Positions 36,420 through 48,949 of a stretch of DNA of 64,000 nucleotides are shown piece after piece. The notes beneath the pieces are model-generated. The model was not told where the DNA came from and did no database searches. It worked only from the letters and a program-made list of their open reading frames with translations. Origin of the DNA: Sphagnum compactum (Eukaryota; Bryophyta; Sphagnopsida; Sphagnales); assembly GCA_965153455.1 (NCBI GenBank), contig OZ234499.1, positions 16,860,271 through 16,924,270 on the forward strand, in the 5' to 3' direction. Numbering within the stretch: the stretch's first letter is position 1; the number at the start of each line of letters is the position of its first letter. A program made the position numbers and the translations under genes.

Positions 36420-37960
36420 AACTTATGTCACCTCTAGAAGAGGAGGGGATAATTTAAATAGGAAACCTGTTGCATTTGGTTCGTAATACCAACATCAGGT
36501 TTGTTGTTGTGGATGCAATTAAGTTTGTATCACAACAATTATAAACAGTGTTCTACTCCTCTTTTTAACTATGTTCAAAATATAAACTAAGGACTTCAAA
36601 GGATTAAAACTTTCCTGGTTTTCTTTCAAGAGCCCACTGGTCCTGTGGTTGTTTATAAATGAACATTGACTTCATGCACCCAGGCCCTTACCACTAGAAT
36701 CACTCAAAAAAAGAATTGGATAGAGAGACAAATTGGATTCCAAAAACCTAGTTCTTCCCATGACACCCATAACAAATTAGAAATCCCATTCTCTTCGGAA
36801 CTCCCACAAGTCAATAAATATTCTTTTTCTCAAACTCAACCAAACTGGTAGGTTCCCTCAAAATTCCCAATCAACACACAAATCGACAAACAAACCACAT
36901 GGATAGTTCTAAAACCTCTAAACATTATCATCATTTCCCTTGAATCAATCCCTACATCTAACATTACTTAATCTTCTCTTGTTCTTGAAGATTACAACGC
37001 AACAAAAAACAACAATTTCAAGTTAGAAGAAGATATTAACAAAGAGGTGTTCTTCGTTTCTGTCTTCACAAAATACATTGTATCAAATAGATTTCTGATG
37101 TTTAACAACCTTTGAAAGTGAACATTTAACTTTTTTCTAAAGACTCGAACTCTTTTGTTTATAATCCGTTATCAGCTTTCATTCGCCTCCATCCAATCTT
37201 TAACACTAACCAATCTTTAGTTACATGGTCCTCATTTCTTATTCAAGAGTCAACCCAATTACAGCAACAAACCCATTATGTCACCAAAACTAATTTAAAA
37301 GCTCATCTCCATTGAATTGCAAACTTCAAACACCATAAACCTGCAAGCAAACAAGACACACTCAAACACAAAAACGAACAATAGACATTGGACTTTTGGC
37401 GCCCTCAAAATTCATGATGAACAATTATTCTATATCTTGGTGTCTTTTCCCATCATGAATTAATATTGCTTCTTTCTTTTCATCCACATCCACATATTCA
37501 CAGAAAATGTTTAACACTAGCTTTGCGTCACACTTCCTTTCTTCCTATGGTGATGGTGAGACAATTAAATAGAAAAAGAGGGAGGAAGGGAGGAAGGAAA
37601 AGAAAGAACGAGAAAAAGAAAAAAAAAAGAAAAAACTTGAAAAAACTTAGACCTTTTTGGCTCCTATCAATCTCATGAGTTGAGTGTGTTTGTCTCCTTC
37701 CTTCAACAATGACAACACAACCAAACATAGAGAGACCAAGATAAATAAAAATGTAAGAAAAAAAATAAAAATCTTTTGGCTCTTGTTGAACTTGCTTAAG
37801 CTCTTTTTCTAAATGGGTAAATAAAGAATCCCAACAAATAAAAAGAGCTTGAAATAAAAAGGATGACAAGAGGATGACATTGTTGAGGTGTTTGAACCAA
37901 GCCTATAAACAAACATGAAAAGCAACATCATCACGAAGAAAAAAATATGAAGACCAAGAG
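36420..37960. other. Spacer without genes
   Basis: No host gene. The 37540-37640 stretch is a polypurine tract (GGAAGG, GAAAAAG) related to the array at 35.6-36.4 kb. Confidence 0.35.
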
Positions 37961-37982
37961 AAAAGTCAAGAAAAACAGCGAT

Positions 37983-38168
37983 GCCATCATGGTGGACTCT
38001 GCTTAAATAAGTTACTTACCATGCTAGAAACAACATTTAACAAGAGGAACAAAACTAGAATGGTCTAAGAAAAAAAGCCATCATGGTGGAATGTTTAGAT
38101 ATGTTACTTACCATGCTAGAAACAACATTACACAAGAGGAACAAAACTAGAATGATCTAAGAAAAAAG
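37983..38168. repeat. Tandem duplication, 94-bp unit
   Basis: Two adjacent copies starting GCCATCATGGTGGA and sharing TACTTACCATGCTAGAAACA and CAAGAGGAACAAAACTAGAA. Confidence 0.9.
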
Positions 38169-38179
38169 GTTATGATGAC

Positions 38180-39195
38180 AATGTTTACGTCTTTTTCTAA
38201 CATATGGAGAAAGATAGAGGGAGATTAAGGGATGTGAATTGAGATTGGCCCATGTGGCCTTCGGATGCCTATTGATTTTACGATCATTAGTTAGAAGGTT
38301 CCATATGCATTGTGGTTATTCAAAGCAATTTCTATTTGAATCATAAACACACTTGTGGTTGTGCAGCTAGGGTGAATTTATTTTAACATTTTTTTGACCT
38401 TAATCCACGTATTATTCAAATATGAACAATATATAATAATAATAAACTTATTTATTGCTAGTGATGGGATGAATGATGTTCTTGCATAAGATTTTAAGTG
38501 TTTGTTCATAGAGTGCAAAGTGCATGGTATTAAGAGTACCATGTGTTCTGTTCAAGTTTCTCGAAACAATGAGACCCCCTTTGGGGAGCCACAATTTTCT
38601 CATTTGGGCTTGAAATTAAGTGTTGTAAATGCCTACTAGTGCCAAGACTTGAAGCTTCACATAAGTTCTTTGAAGACCATGGTCAAAAATTGCACAATTA
38701 TTGAACCCCTGAGATCCGACTTGTTCTAAAGTGTTCCAAAACCTAAGGAGCCTTTCCAAGTAAAACCTTGCTTTCCTACATAAGACTATAACTTCCCACA
38801 TATTGGCCTTTACATGTGCTCATGGGACATAATTCACAGCTGATCAAAATATAACATCTTGCAAAAAGGAGTAGGTTTTTGGTGTATTTTTTAGGGTTTC
38901 TTTGGCTTTTGTTGGGGACATGGCAACATGAGGATACTTTTGAATCCCCAAATGAGGGTGTTGGGGATCATTTGATACCCCTGCACAAATGAATTAAGGA
39001 CCCAATAGGGATACATACACTGGCCAAAAAGTTGGGCATGTCTTGCATTTAGGCTACATTCTTGCTCTTTGTAGTTTGACCCTGTATTCACACTCCTCTT
39101 TTGCCATATGTCAACACCTTCAAAGGTGGTGTTATGTTATGTAAGTACACCAGATTGGTAGGTAATATAATAGAGTTTTCCTTAAAGTCATCCTG
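38180..39195. other. Spacer without genes
   Basis: No coding or repeat signal that I can define beyond AT-rich diverged sequence. Confidence 0.3.
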
Positions 39196-39199
39196 TCTT

Positions 39200-39272
39200 C
39201 ACCCTGTCTTTGGGCCCCTTTTCACCCCCTATCCCCTCTTTGAGTGAGGTCCACAAAGTAAGGAAGTTTTAT
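39200..39272 (+). repeat. Interspersed repeat family C, copy 2
   Basis: Matches 28590-28664 over CACCCTGTCTTTGGGCC, CCCCTATCCCCTCTTT and CAAAGTAAGGAA, same orientation. Confidence 0.65.
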
Positions 39273-40082
39273 TAAATCTTGGGTATGAAATGCCGAAACT
39301 CAGCATTTAATGCACAAGGTTCGAGAGTAATTATAGTAGTTGTACATGTAGGAGGAGTGAAAACCCTAATTTCTAGCAGTTTTCTGATACCAGTTTCCTT
39401 CTACCATCTCATTTGTGTAAACACCCAATATAGGCTACCAGGAGGACCAGACTTCTATGTAATTTAGGTGTACCAAACCAGCACTGGTTCATTCATAACC
39501 AAAAAAAAAAGACCATATATTTTAGTTAGACAACATTTTGCAAACCCCAAGCGACAAAATTAAAGCTTATCAACTTGGCAACCATCTTCCAATCCACTCC
39601 ATAGTTTTGTGTTTTTGGAGTTTTTCCAATCCACTCCATTTTCATCAACCTAGCATGTGACAAAATAATACAATTATAAAGTACCAACATTAAACCATCT
39701 TGTTCCTTGGAGTCCTTTCCCTAGTTAATGTTCCTTCCTCTTTTATTGAAATTCAAAGAAATGACTAATTCTTTCATGGAGTCATTCTTCATAAGTTTCC
39801 ATAGGAAAAAAAAAAAAACTCGTTTCTTTGGATTTATGTTTTGGTATAGTCCATTATCCATTTTGTGGAGTTATGCTTCCCTATTTGCTAATCATGGATT
39901 TGGTTTAGAATCTTGATATGCCTTCAAATAATCGGCATTAGTCTAGCACTTTGAGCTATTGAGCACATATTATTATAAAGTAATTTTACAAAGTGTATGG
40001 GTTTGTGTGAACTCAAATTTCACCAAAACATTTGAGTTTTAATTTTTATCGAATTTCCAATTGAATGAGATTTATCTTCAAA

Positions 40083-40239
40083 GGTTTTTTGTATTTGGGT
40101 TGGAGGCGAGATTTTAATGCCAACATTATTTTGCACTAGGCATTTAGGATATCCAATGGTTTTTGGTATTTTAGGTTGGAGGTGAGATTTTAATGCCAAC
40201 CTTATTTTCCACAAGGCTAATAGGACATCCAATGGGTGA
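40083..40239. repeat. Tandem duplication, about 76-bp unit
   Basis: Two copies sharing GGTTGGAGG(C/T)GAGATTTT, AATGCCAAC and ATCCAATGG, adjacent and head to tail. Confidence 0.9.
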
Positions 40240-41115
40240 TAAACTTGTGTATTTCTCACCAATATGCATTGGAAAGTGAGTGTCATGGTCAACTTTCATG
40301 GTTTAAAGACAAGTATAGGATGTAATTTGAGCTCAAGTCAATATTTGTCCATGCTTGTAAATGACACAAAATTGTTATATATTCATGAAAAAATGGTAGG
40401 ATTCACATATTCCTTGGCCTAAGGAAAAAGACTAATCCATATGGTTTGGTTTTGTTTGGTTGCCTAACTTCAAATAAGTCTTGTTCTCTTATGAGGCCTA
40501 AGGAAAAAGCTACATAACTACAAGTTCCTCTCTCCTTTGTTTCTTTGATCATTGAAAGCATGATCTCATTTTAGCTTATCCGGAGAACACAACTTTTCTA
40601 GGTTCTTAACTTACATGAGACAAAGAATAAACTTACTTCATTAAATACAAACAAAACCTCATCCCTACGTACCCTTTTGGTGAATCTAGAAACACTTTTC
40701 TATTATAAGTTAGTTGATTTTGAAACAAAATCTAGTCAAAACTTTTGGGGTTTAGTGAAGGGAGCACTTGTCACATGAGAGTGTGGGGATAGGGTAAGGA
40801 TAGTATAGTGTCTATAGGTGTGCATTAATTTTTAATGTAATTTTTTAATAGTCTCATTAATGTCGGTAGGGATGAGGAAAATTGACACTAGTAGCTCAAA
40901 ATAAAGCTTTGATGGGTAGTGTTGATATGGATGAAGAGTGTGAAAATGGATGAAAAGGTGTTATTCTAAGGGTGACTCTTTTCAATTCAACCAAGTGCCA
41001 AACCTTGAATATATATGTAGAGGTACCTAAGTAAACCCAATATAAAATACTATCTTTTTATTATTAGCTCTTTACACATCTTACACCTTGTGTTTTTACA
41101 ATGGTAAAACCTAAT
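40240..41115. other. Spacer without genes
   Basis: AT-rich sequence with no recognised gene or element ends. Confidence 0.3.
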
Positions 41116-41120
41116 AGATG

Positions 41121-41215
41121 GGGTGGGGGGGGGGGGAGGGGACATTCCCAATTATGGCCTCCTCCCTCCTAAGCCCCCTTATTTTGGGAATGCCCCCCAC
41201 TTTGGGGGTTCACCC
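41121..41215. repeat. Foldback repeat family B, copy 2
   Basis: Left arm: a long G run, then GGGACATTCCCAATTATGGCC. Right arm: CCCCCTTATTTTGGGAATGC, then CCCCCACTTTGGGGGTTCACC. It shares the core with 26208-26297 and 62910-63003. The G run (41126-41136) may be a slippage expansion of the arm. Confidence 0.65.
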
Positions 41216-41219
41216 TATG

Positions 41220-44095
41220 TAGTTACTTGTATATATAGAGTTGGTGTTATCATTTTGGATCTTCAACATGTTGATGACATCCATTTGTTGTTGTGTAAAT
41301 GTGGCAGCTCATAGCCCACCCAAATGTTTCATTCTCATCCATAGCAACAATGGGTGGCAAGCATGGACTTGAGCTTCATTCTTTTGTTGTAAACCCAAAA
41401 TTGGTAAGGTGCATGCGTTTGACAAGATGGGCTTACCTCCTTCTTAAATAGGAGAAATAGATCACAAAATCTCAAGTCCACATGATGGATGAGGTTTCAA
41501 TTACTACCTCGAATGTGTTGAACAAGTTTTGGCTGGGCTCATGTAATTGCTAGCAATAAATAACTCCATCACTTTTCTATGCATACTTTTTTGTGACTAC
41601 AATAAGATGAGATCAAGTTTCCTTATCTGTAGTGTTATAATTTGAGAGGTTTGGGAAGTTATAATTCAATAGCTTCATTTAAGGAGCACCCATTTCTCTA
41701 GTTGGAAGAGAACCCATAAAAGAAGGGATTAAAATGGTCAAGGAGAATGAAAAAAAGACTTGGATGAAATCTACTACAATTCCTTTATACTAAACCCTCT
41801 AACTTAAAACCCCACATCCCTTCACAGCACAAAGTGCAAATTAAAGAAAGGATCATGCTAAAAAATATATGTTAGACCCTAAAATTTTAGGGTCTAATTC
41901 CAAAGTACCCCCATTATGGCAACATTTGGATTAGGGTTTAGTCATTTCATGTTATGTTGAGAAGGCTAGTTTAAAAATTATCTTTAAGGTAAAGAGCATG
42001 AAGGGCAGCTAAAAAGAAGTTGAGACTACAATAGTACTTTGGCAACTTTGACACAAATTATATTATTTGCAAAAAAATTGAAATTATTTTTTAAAGAAAT
42101 TAATTCAAAGAAAAAAAATTGGTGAAGGAAAATGAAGGATTGTTGTTGGAATATTTAATTTTTCGACATGGAATATTCAAACTTAATTAATTTTTCAACA
42201 TACATGTGTCAAGGCTGCCCATGGACTCTGGCATGGAATTTCAAGTGGGATTTTCTGGGGACCCAAACCTTTCTCTTATTTTTGGATGCCCAAAAAAAAG
42301 AGGTGGATAATAGAATGATTTGTCCATAGTGTCCGTTCATCTCTTGATTTTCATCCAAAATAGGTAGTGAATAAGTTCAACTTGGAATTGGTGACATGTT
42401 TACAAATTTCAAACCTTGTTATAATATAGACATTAGACTCACCAAATCTTTCAATTATCTGATTAGAATTATGGGTTCTAAGCAAGGTGATTTTTTTCGA
42501 AGTCTTATACATATATGCATTAGTTCATTTAAAATTCATCTACCACTTGTGTCCATTCTCGTCTTTTTTCATCCCTTGCAAATAACACTCATATCACGGT
42601 TCCAACTGGATTTTTTCTTGGTTTTCCTCTACTATGTTTTACACCCCAATAAAACGTATTAAAACATTAAATAGTCGTTTTGGGGATCCTTAGTTTTTAC
42701 ATCTTCTCTTCCATGGATTTTTTTGAGGGAGCTATTTATGAGTTGTTTCTTCCATTGGGATCTTTCAAATTGGATAAGCGAATTCACATATTGTTTTATT
42801 ATGGTTCATGATACTTTTTCAATTGTTTTTTTTTCTTTTCATTAAATTTTGCAAGACCTATGTATGGTAACCTAAATTTTCTTTAGGAAAATATTGAAAA
42901 AATGTGACATTAATTCCTTTTTTAGTGAAAATTCTTTTATTTTCATTAGTAATGCCAAATTTTGCCCTAATTGTTTTTTTGAGGGGCAATGTTGCAACAA
43001 TGGTGTTTCTTGGGGAAGTCTATTAGTTACTATTTTAATGGTCCTTACAAAAAAAATTGTCAATTAAAGTGAAATTTGTTTGGGATAATCATTGCTCAAA
43101 TTGCATTACAAAATTGAAAGAACATTTTCAAACTTCACTTCAAAATCCTTATAAATAGGTTAAATTTATGTTCCTTATTTTAAATTTGAATTTATCTTCT
43201 TTATATGGGTGGAGGTTTAGATTGGTGTTGGGTGGTTACTAAGCTTTGATTTTTGTTCATTCCAATATGGGACCCAATTTCAATTTTAGTTTTTCAATCA
43301 TAATTATAGTTTTTTTTAATTAAGGGGGTTTTAGTTTCGGTTTTTTAAAAACATTTCAACATAGGCCATATCAAGCTTCTATGGTAGGTTAGGTTTTGTG
43401 TATGGTTCCCCCAATATGAAACATCATTAAAAGCAATGAAACAAAGAAAAAAAATTCTCCAAGAAAAATTAGATTGTTACAAAATTTTGACAAGGCCAAA
43501 TTGAACCAAATTAATATGCTTTTAAATTATAAACTACACCACTAGTTCCTAATGGATTAGGACCAATTTTTTAAATGTCAATTGGTCTCATCATTTCCTA
43601 TCTCATGCACTTGTATGCCAACTTTGAAATGTGTTGTTTTGCCACCCTTGAATTTAACCTTCAAACTTTCCCAAGTGTGCCATAATTCTCCCTTAACGTC
43701 GACCCAATTCCATTTGTAAAACCAACCCGAAATTTTCTTTCAAAATCATCCCCACAAAACCCCAATTCACTTTTTTTTCACAAACAATCCTTAAATAAAA
43801 CAACATCAATATACGAACACACTAGATGAAAAACACCAATATTGTAGCCTAAGGTTAGTTTCCACATTGACAAAACGAATAACTATTTTCAAAAATTAAT
43901 TCATTTTAAAATTAAAATTATTGAATTTTTCATTATCTGTTATGATATTGTCACATGAATAGTGAAATTATTCAAAGTGTAGCATATGATGATTATGTTC
44001 ATTTTCAACATGTCAACTTCATATTTTCACAAATTTTCATTTCATTATTTCGAGGATTATTTAATGACAAAATTGACCTTAGGATAAGGTAGATG
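41220..44095. other. Spacer without genes
   Basis: No host gene. 42030-42220 resembles the inner 48625-48820 inverted-repeat element (shared TTATATTATTT, GTGAAGGAAAAT-like and TTAATTAATT(A/T)TTCAACA blocks), so it is probably a diverged copy of it. Short frames elsewhere show no family motif. Confidence 0.35.
41872..41897. repeat. 26-bp perfect palindrome with telomere-like words
   Basis: TTAGACCCTAAAA is followed directly by its exact reverse complement. It contains CCCTAAA and TTTAGGG back to back. The neighbouring spacer is otherwise unremarkable. Confidence 0.8.
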
Positions 44096-44099
44096 AACA

Positions 44100-44850
44100 T
44101 TAACATCAAAGCATCACCAATGCCATGAACAACACTAAAAAAAACACAAGCAAGGTCACAAAAAACACCAATAGAAAAATGTAAGAACATGAAAAAACAC
44201 TTGACAAAAAATGCAACCAAGGCATCAAAAAAATTACTAAAAAATAGGACCAAAGACATAAAGAGCATCAACAAAAGAACATGACCAGGGCAACTAAGAC
44301 ATTAATAGAAAATATCACCAACAAAATAACATGACAAAAAACACAAAAAAATATCAATAAAAAAATTCAGCCAAGACAATTAAAACATTAGTAAAACACA
44401 CCCAAAACAACAAAAAACATTTGTAAAAGAACACAATCAAAACCACAAAAATAATAGCAAAAGCACACAACCAAAGCAAGGAAGAACATTAGTAAAAAAC
44501 ATGACCAAGCCCATGAAAAACACTAGTAGGAGAACACGACTGAAACAACCAAAACACTAGTAAAAGATTGTGACCAAATATATGAAGACCGTTAGTAGAA
44601 GAACACGACCAAGGCCACAAAAACACCATAAAAAAAACATGATCAAAAAATTACAAAAAACACCAATAGAAGAACATGACCAAGGCCATGGAAAGGACCA
44701 ACATATTAAAAAATGATGACCACCATCACCATGATTGTTGTCACCATGTAGACACCACCATAGAGAAAAAACAAGTGAAATTGGTCAAGGTTAAAAAAAC
44801 ATAAATAGAAGAGCATGACCAAGGCCATGAAAGGCATTAGCAAATGAACA
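44100..44850. repeat. Degenerate tandem repeats of about 35-45 bp
   Basis: Recurring words AACATGACCAAGGCCA, AAAACACTAGTA, AGAAGAACA and ACCAAGGCCACAAAAACACC in the same orientation, with roughly 17-20 diverged units. Non-coding on the plus strand. On the minus strand the repeat produces short chance frames. Confidence 0.65.
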
Positions 44851-44869
44851 CAACCAAGACACAACCTAA

Positions 44870-46930
44870 ATGAACAACTTATTAACCGTGGAGCTTGATC
44901 TTCAACTTTAAAGTTTGATCTATGGAACTTGAGCTTTGAAGAAAGAAAAAACAAAAATCTTGAGCTTTGTTTGGAGCTTGAATTTTGATGAAAGAAGAAA
45001 TAAAAGCCTTGACCTTTGAAGTGTGAGCATGCATACAACACAAATGAAATGAAACAAACAAAGAAAACCATTAAATTCTAAATCTAAAGGTCCAAGAGCC
45101 TTAGAATTAAAATTAGATTTTTATAAACATTCTAGTTCTGTTTTGGTTTTCATACTATTTTGGAATTAGACCTTGATTTCAGTTTTAGTTACATTTAAGG
45201 TCAAAATTGGAGGGTTGATTCCCACCTAGTTGCAAAACTTGCCATTTTAAACTTGAATTTGGTTTCACCCATTTTGAAAACCAAGACCCAATGACTTGAT
45301 TATGGGTAAATTATTAGGAATTAAAACCAAAACCACCAATTGTTACTCAACAATCTAAGTATGCCCAACATTGGTTCAAACTTGCCTAAACACACCTATC
45401 ATCCTTCCTAGTGCACCCAATGTCGTTCTTTGCACCCCAACATCCACCTCAACCCCTTGTTCTACTTGCTTCTCCTCATCCTTTTGTTGAGTGCCCTAAT
45501 TATCCTTCCCCCATCTATCCCCATCATTTTCCATCATCTTTCCCAACATCTCCATCACCTTTCTTGATGCTCCTGAATGTTGCCCATTGCTCCTTTGTCC
45601 CTCATAAAGTAAAAACATTTTTTTTCCCCTATTAGTGGCACTCACCCTAATGCCCTTAGCCTTGGACCCAACATTCCCATAATCTTGCATCACCCAAAAA
45701 TAATATTGAATGTTCATCCATTGTTCCCCATTGTTAGCTCATCGTAAATTCATTGTTTTTTTGATTGTTGCCGTCGTTCCTTGCCTTTTTCCTTGTTACC
45801 TCATTGTTCCATGTCATCCATGTCGTTTCTTGTTGTCCCTTACTATTACCCGTGTATTTATTGTCATCCCTTCCCTCCTTGTTAATTTGTTGTTTTCCAT
45901 CATCCCTTATTTTGTGTATTCCTCCCTCAGTGTTAACCTCCCGTGCCGTGTTGTGCCTTGTTGTTAACTCATCATCCCCACCATCTTCTCCTTTCAAACA
46001 CACAAACCTCAGTTGTATTTGATTTAATATTCATTTTGATAAAATGATTATGATTTACATCCACATATTTTATTAAGATATTAAAAAAAAACCACATTAA
46101 TTGAACGTGACAAAAATATGACATTATCCAATTTTCTTTTAAAAATTGATTCAATGAGAATAGTATTAATCATAAAACAAGAAAAAAAACCCATGTCAAA
46201 TTGAAGTTCCATGAGTTCAACATACTATCAAAGCTAATTAAGCAAACAAAAAGTGAGTTTTGAACTCAATGAAATATGTAATCCTAAACCACATGAAGTA
46301 AACAAAATCATGAATCCACTTTGGGTTTTTATGAATTGATTAGTGTGTATATTTCGTATACAAAACAATACATTTCACTACCAAAATTTTCAGCCACAAA
46401 CACATTTACGGATCCATGATGACTTCAATATTTGCCAAAACCAAAGATGTATAAGGCAATTGCAAAAAGAACATAACATAGATAATATTTATACACTTAT
46501 TGTTAAAGGCTTTTTGAGATTAAGGATGAAGGATGAAACCCTCAAAGGATTAATGCAAAAAAGTTTGTAGAGCTTGTGGTCTTGTCTTTGCTATTTTTGC
46601 AAATCTTAGAGTTTGCATGGGACTAGGTTAGATTAGCCTTGTTCATCTTGGGCACTCACATGTGCATTGTGCACACTACTTTGATTCTAGATAGGAAGGT
46701 TGTGGAGATGTCAGGTGGTGGGGAAGAAGTTACATATTTTGAGAAACAAGGAGAATAGGTAACATGTATGAAGTGCACAAGCAGTTTAGAAACATTCTTG
46801 GTTTTCATGTTCTTTTGGGAGGGAGGGAGGGAGGGAGGGAGGAAGAGAGAGACTTGGTCAAATACTTCTTCAATTTGGAAGCAAAAAGCTTCTGTTCAGT
46901 TTTCAGTTCCCAACATGGCAAAAAGATAAA
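44870..46930. other. Spacer without genes
   Basis: No recognisable gene. It includes a (GGGA)n run at 46816-46842 and C/T-rich stretches near 45420-45560 and 45770-46000 whose short frames lack motifs. Confidence 0.35.
46816..46842. repeat. (GGGA)n microsatellite
   Basis: About six GGGA units. Confidence 0.85.
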
Positions 46931-46936
46931 AAAAAT

Positions 46937-47058
46937 GTGATGTTTTGCCAAAGGAAAAAACAAAAGCCATCACCACCCAACAAAAGGGAAAAGGGAAATG
47001 TGATGTTTTGCCAAAAGGAAAAACAAAAACCATGACCACCCAACACAAGGGAAAAAGG
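46937..47058. repeat. Tandem duplication, 63-bp unit
   Basis: Two copies of a unit beginning GTGATGTTTTGCCAAA and ending in ACCACCCAACA(A/C)AAGGGAAAA. The unit length is a multiple of three, so an open frame (46945-47241, lysine/threonine-rich) survives through it. Without homology I do not call it a gene. Confidence 0.9.
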
Positions 47059-48396
47059 AAGTTGGCTTATGCTTTTGATGATGGGTCATATGAAAAAGGA
47101 TGGAGGAATCCAATCATAAAACTCATTTTCCTATCCAGAATATTGACCCAATTTTCGTATCACGAATATAATGACACAAAGCATCCCACCACCCAAAGCA
47201 ACGACCTAGTCACTTCACCTTGTCAGTTTGTGAAATCTTAATGCATTCGGTTGTAGTTTCATGATCAAGTATGCCGTATATAAGACATGATTGATTGAGA
47301 ATGGGCTTTACAAAACTTGTATTGTTCTTGCACAAAGGTGGCTTGCACACTTCCTTGCAAAGTGATTCTTCATCCATGCCACCCAAAAAAATTGGGATCC
47401 AAAGAAAAAACCATGTGAACTGAGGTTCCCAATACATCTTCAATTACCCTTCCATGGCATGTATATCCTCGACCATATGCATCCACAACAAGGGCTCCAA
47501 CAACAATTGACTCGCCTTAAACCCATTGATTTGAATCCAAATCTACAAGAGTTAGTTATGTTTCGGGGCCCCTTAGAGGGTTTTTTTGAGTTCTTTGGGG
47601 GTTAGGGGGCTTAGGGTTTAGTACATGATGGCGGAGGACTTTGTACTTGTGTGACTATCATCAAGTGCTAGAACTAGACAACCAGACGACACTCATGCTT
47701 TGTTGTTGTTGTTGTTAGATTTTATATCATTCTTTTTCCTTTTGTTTGGATGTGTTGCTATTGTTGTGTAAGAGAATAGTTCTCTCAAAGGACACCCATC
47801 TGACTATGATATCATGGAAAAAGAAAACAAAGAAATAATTGAAGTCATGTGCTTTAGCATCACTTCTTAGTTTTTTTTTTTTGGAATAATAAATATTAGG
47901 TGTACAAGTTCTTTTCTCCTCGAATGGATTTTCATCATTCACTACTCAAAGGCCTCGCACCTATTTGTCCACGGAACATATTTATGCCATTGGGTGTTAG
48001 ATTTGACACTTCATGCATTACATGGGGAGACAACTTGATGAAAAAGAATGATAATTTTACTAGAAATGACACACTTTTACTGAAGAACTTGAGCATCCAT
48101 AGCATACCCCTAATCCTTTATTTGCATTAGTTATTGTACCACATCATTGGAAGTGAAGAAAAGGGCTTGGAGATGAGGTTTTGGTTTGCATCAAGGTATT
48201 TGGAATATGAACTTTTTCGAAAGAAAAACTAGGTCAAAAGTTACTAGATAAAATTCCAAGAAATTAATTTTTCATGAAGAAAACTATGTATTGGAACAAA
48301 CATACCGAGCTTATTAGCGATCCCAGCTTCACAAGTCACAACTGAAACAAAGGATGATGGTTATGGCCTTGCGCCCCTTTTGAATGTCTATGATTA

Positions 48397-48934
48397 GAGC
48401 AGCTCCACCCATACTTGACATTTGGTCCTACAACAATATTTTTCTCATCCAAGATTTATTTATTGACGAATTTCAAGCCCCACTCGTAAACATGAACCTA
48501 CTTGGGACGATAAAATGTCAAAACTTACTAATAACAAACCACTTAGACCAATCAATATATCTCTTGCGAATGAATAGAAGGTGTGTTGTGAACTTTTGCT
48601 AGCAAATTAACATACCCTAGTGTTGTACCTTGGCCAATTCGACACACTAGTTATATTATTTTCAGAAATGTTGAAAATTTCAAAAATTATTTCTTCCAAA
48701 TCAAAAAATATTGTGAAGGAAAATAGTGAATACTGTAGGAATATTCCATTTGTTGAAATGAAAATTTCAAAATTTAATTAATTATTCAACAGAGGACATT
48801 TGTTGAAATGGCCAAGGTACTACTACTACGGTATTGAGCTGAACTTATCAACCATTTTACTGAGTTTTGTTGTTGGCTAAAAGTTTTAATCTTCAATCCA
48901 AGACATGATGTGCAACGGGTTGGTGGAGATGCTC
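48397..48934. mobile_element. PIF/Harbinger-type MITE with TTA target duplication
   Basis: The left end GAGCAGCTCCACCCATACTT and the right end (minus strand) GAGCATCTCCACCAACCCGT form terminal inverted repeats. Immediately outside on both sides is TTA, the target duplication expected for PIF/Harbinger. The element is 538 bp and non-coding. The left terminal 60 bases resemble the MITE at 6997-7330 (shared ACAA.AATATTTTTCTCATCC block). A second inverted pair is nested inside. Confidence 0.85.
48625..48820. repeat. Nested inverted-repeat element within the MITE
   Basis: GTACCTTGGCCA (48625-48636) and TGGCCAAGGTAC (48809-48820) are perfect 12-base inverted ends of a 196-bp segment inside the PIF-type MITE. 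A diverged relative appears at about 42030-42220. This is likely a second small element inserted into the first. Confidence 0.6.
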
Positions 48935-48949
48935 TTAAAAAAAAAGTCG

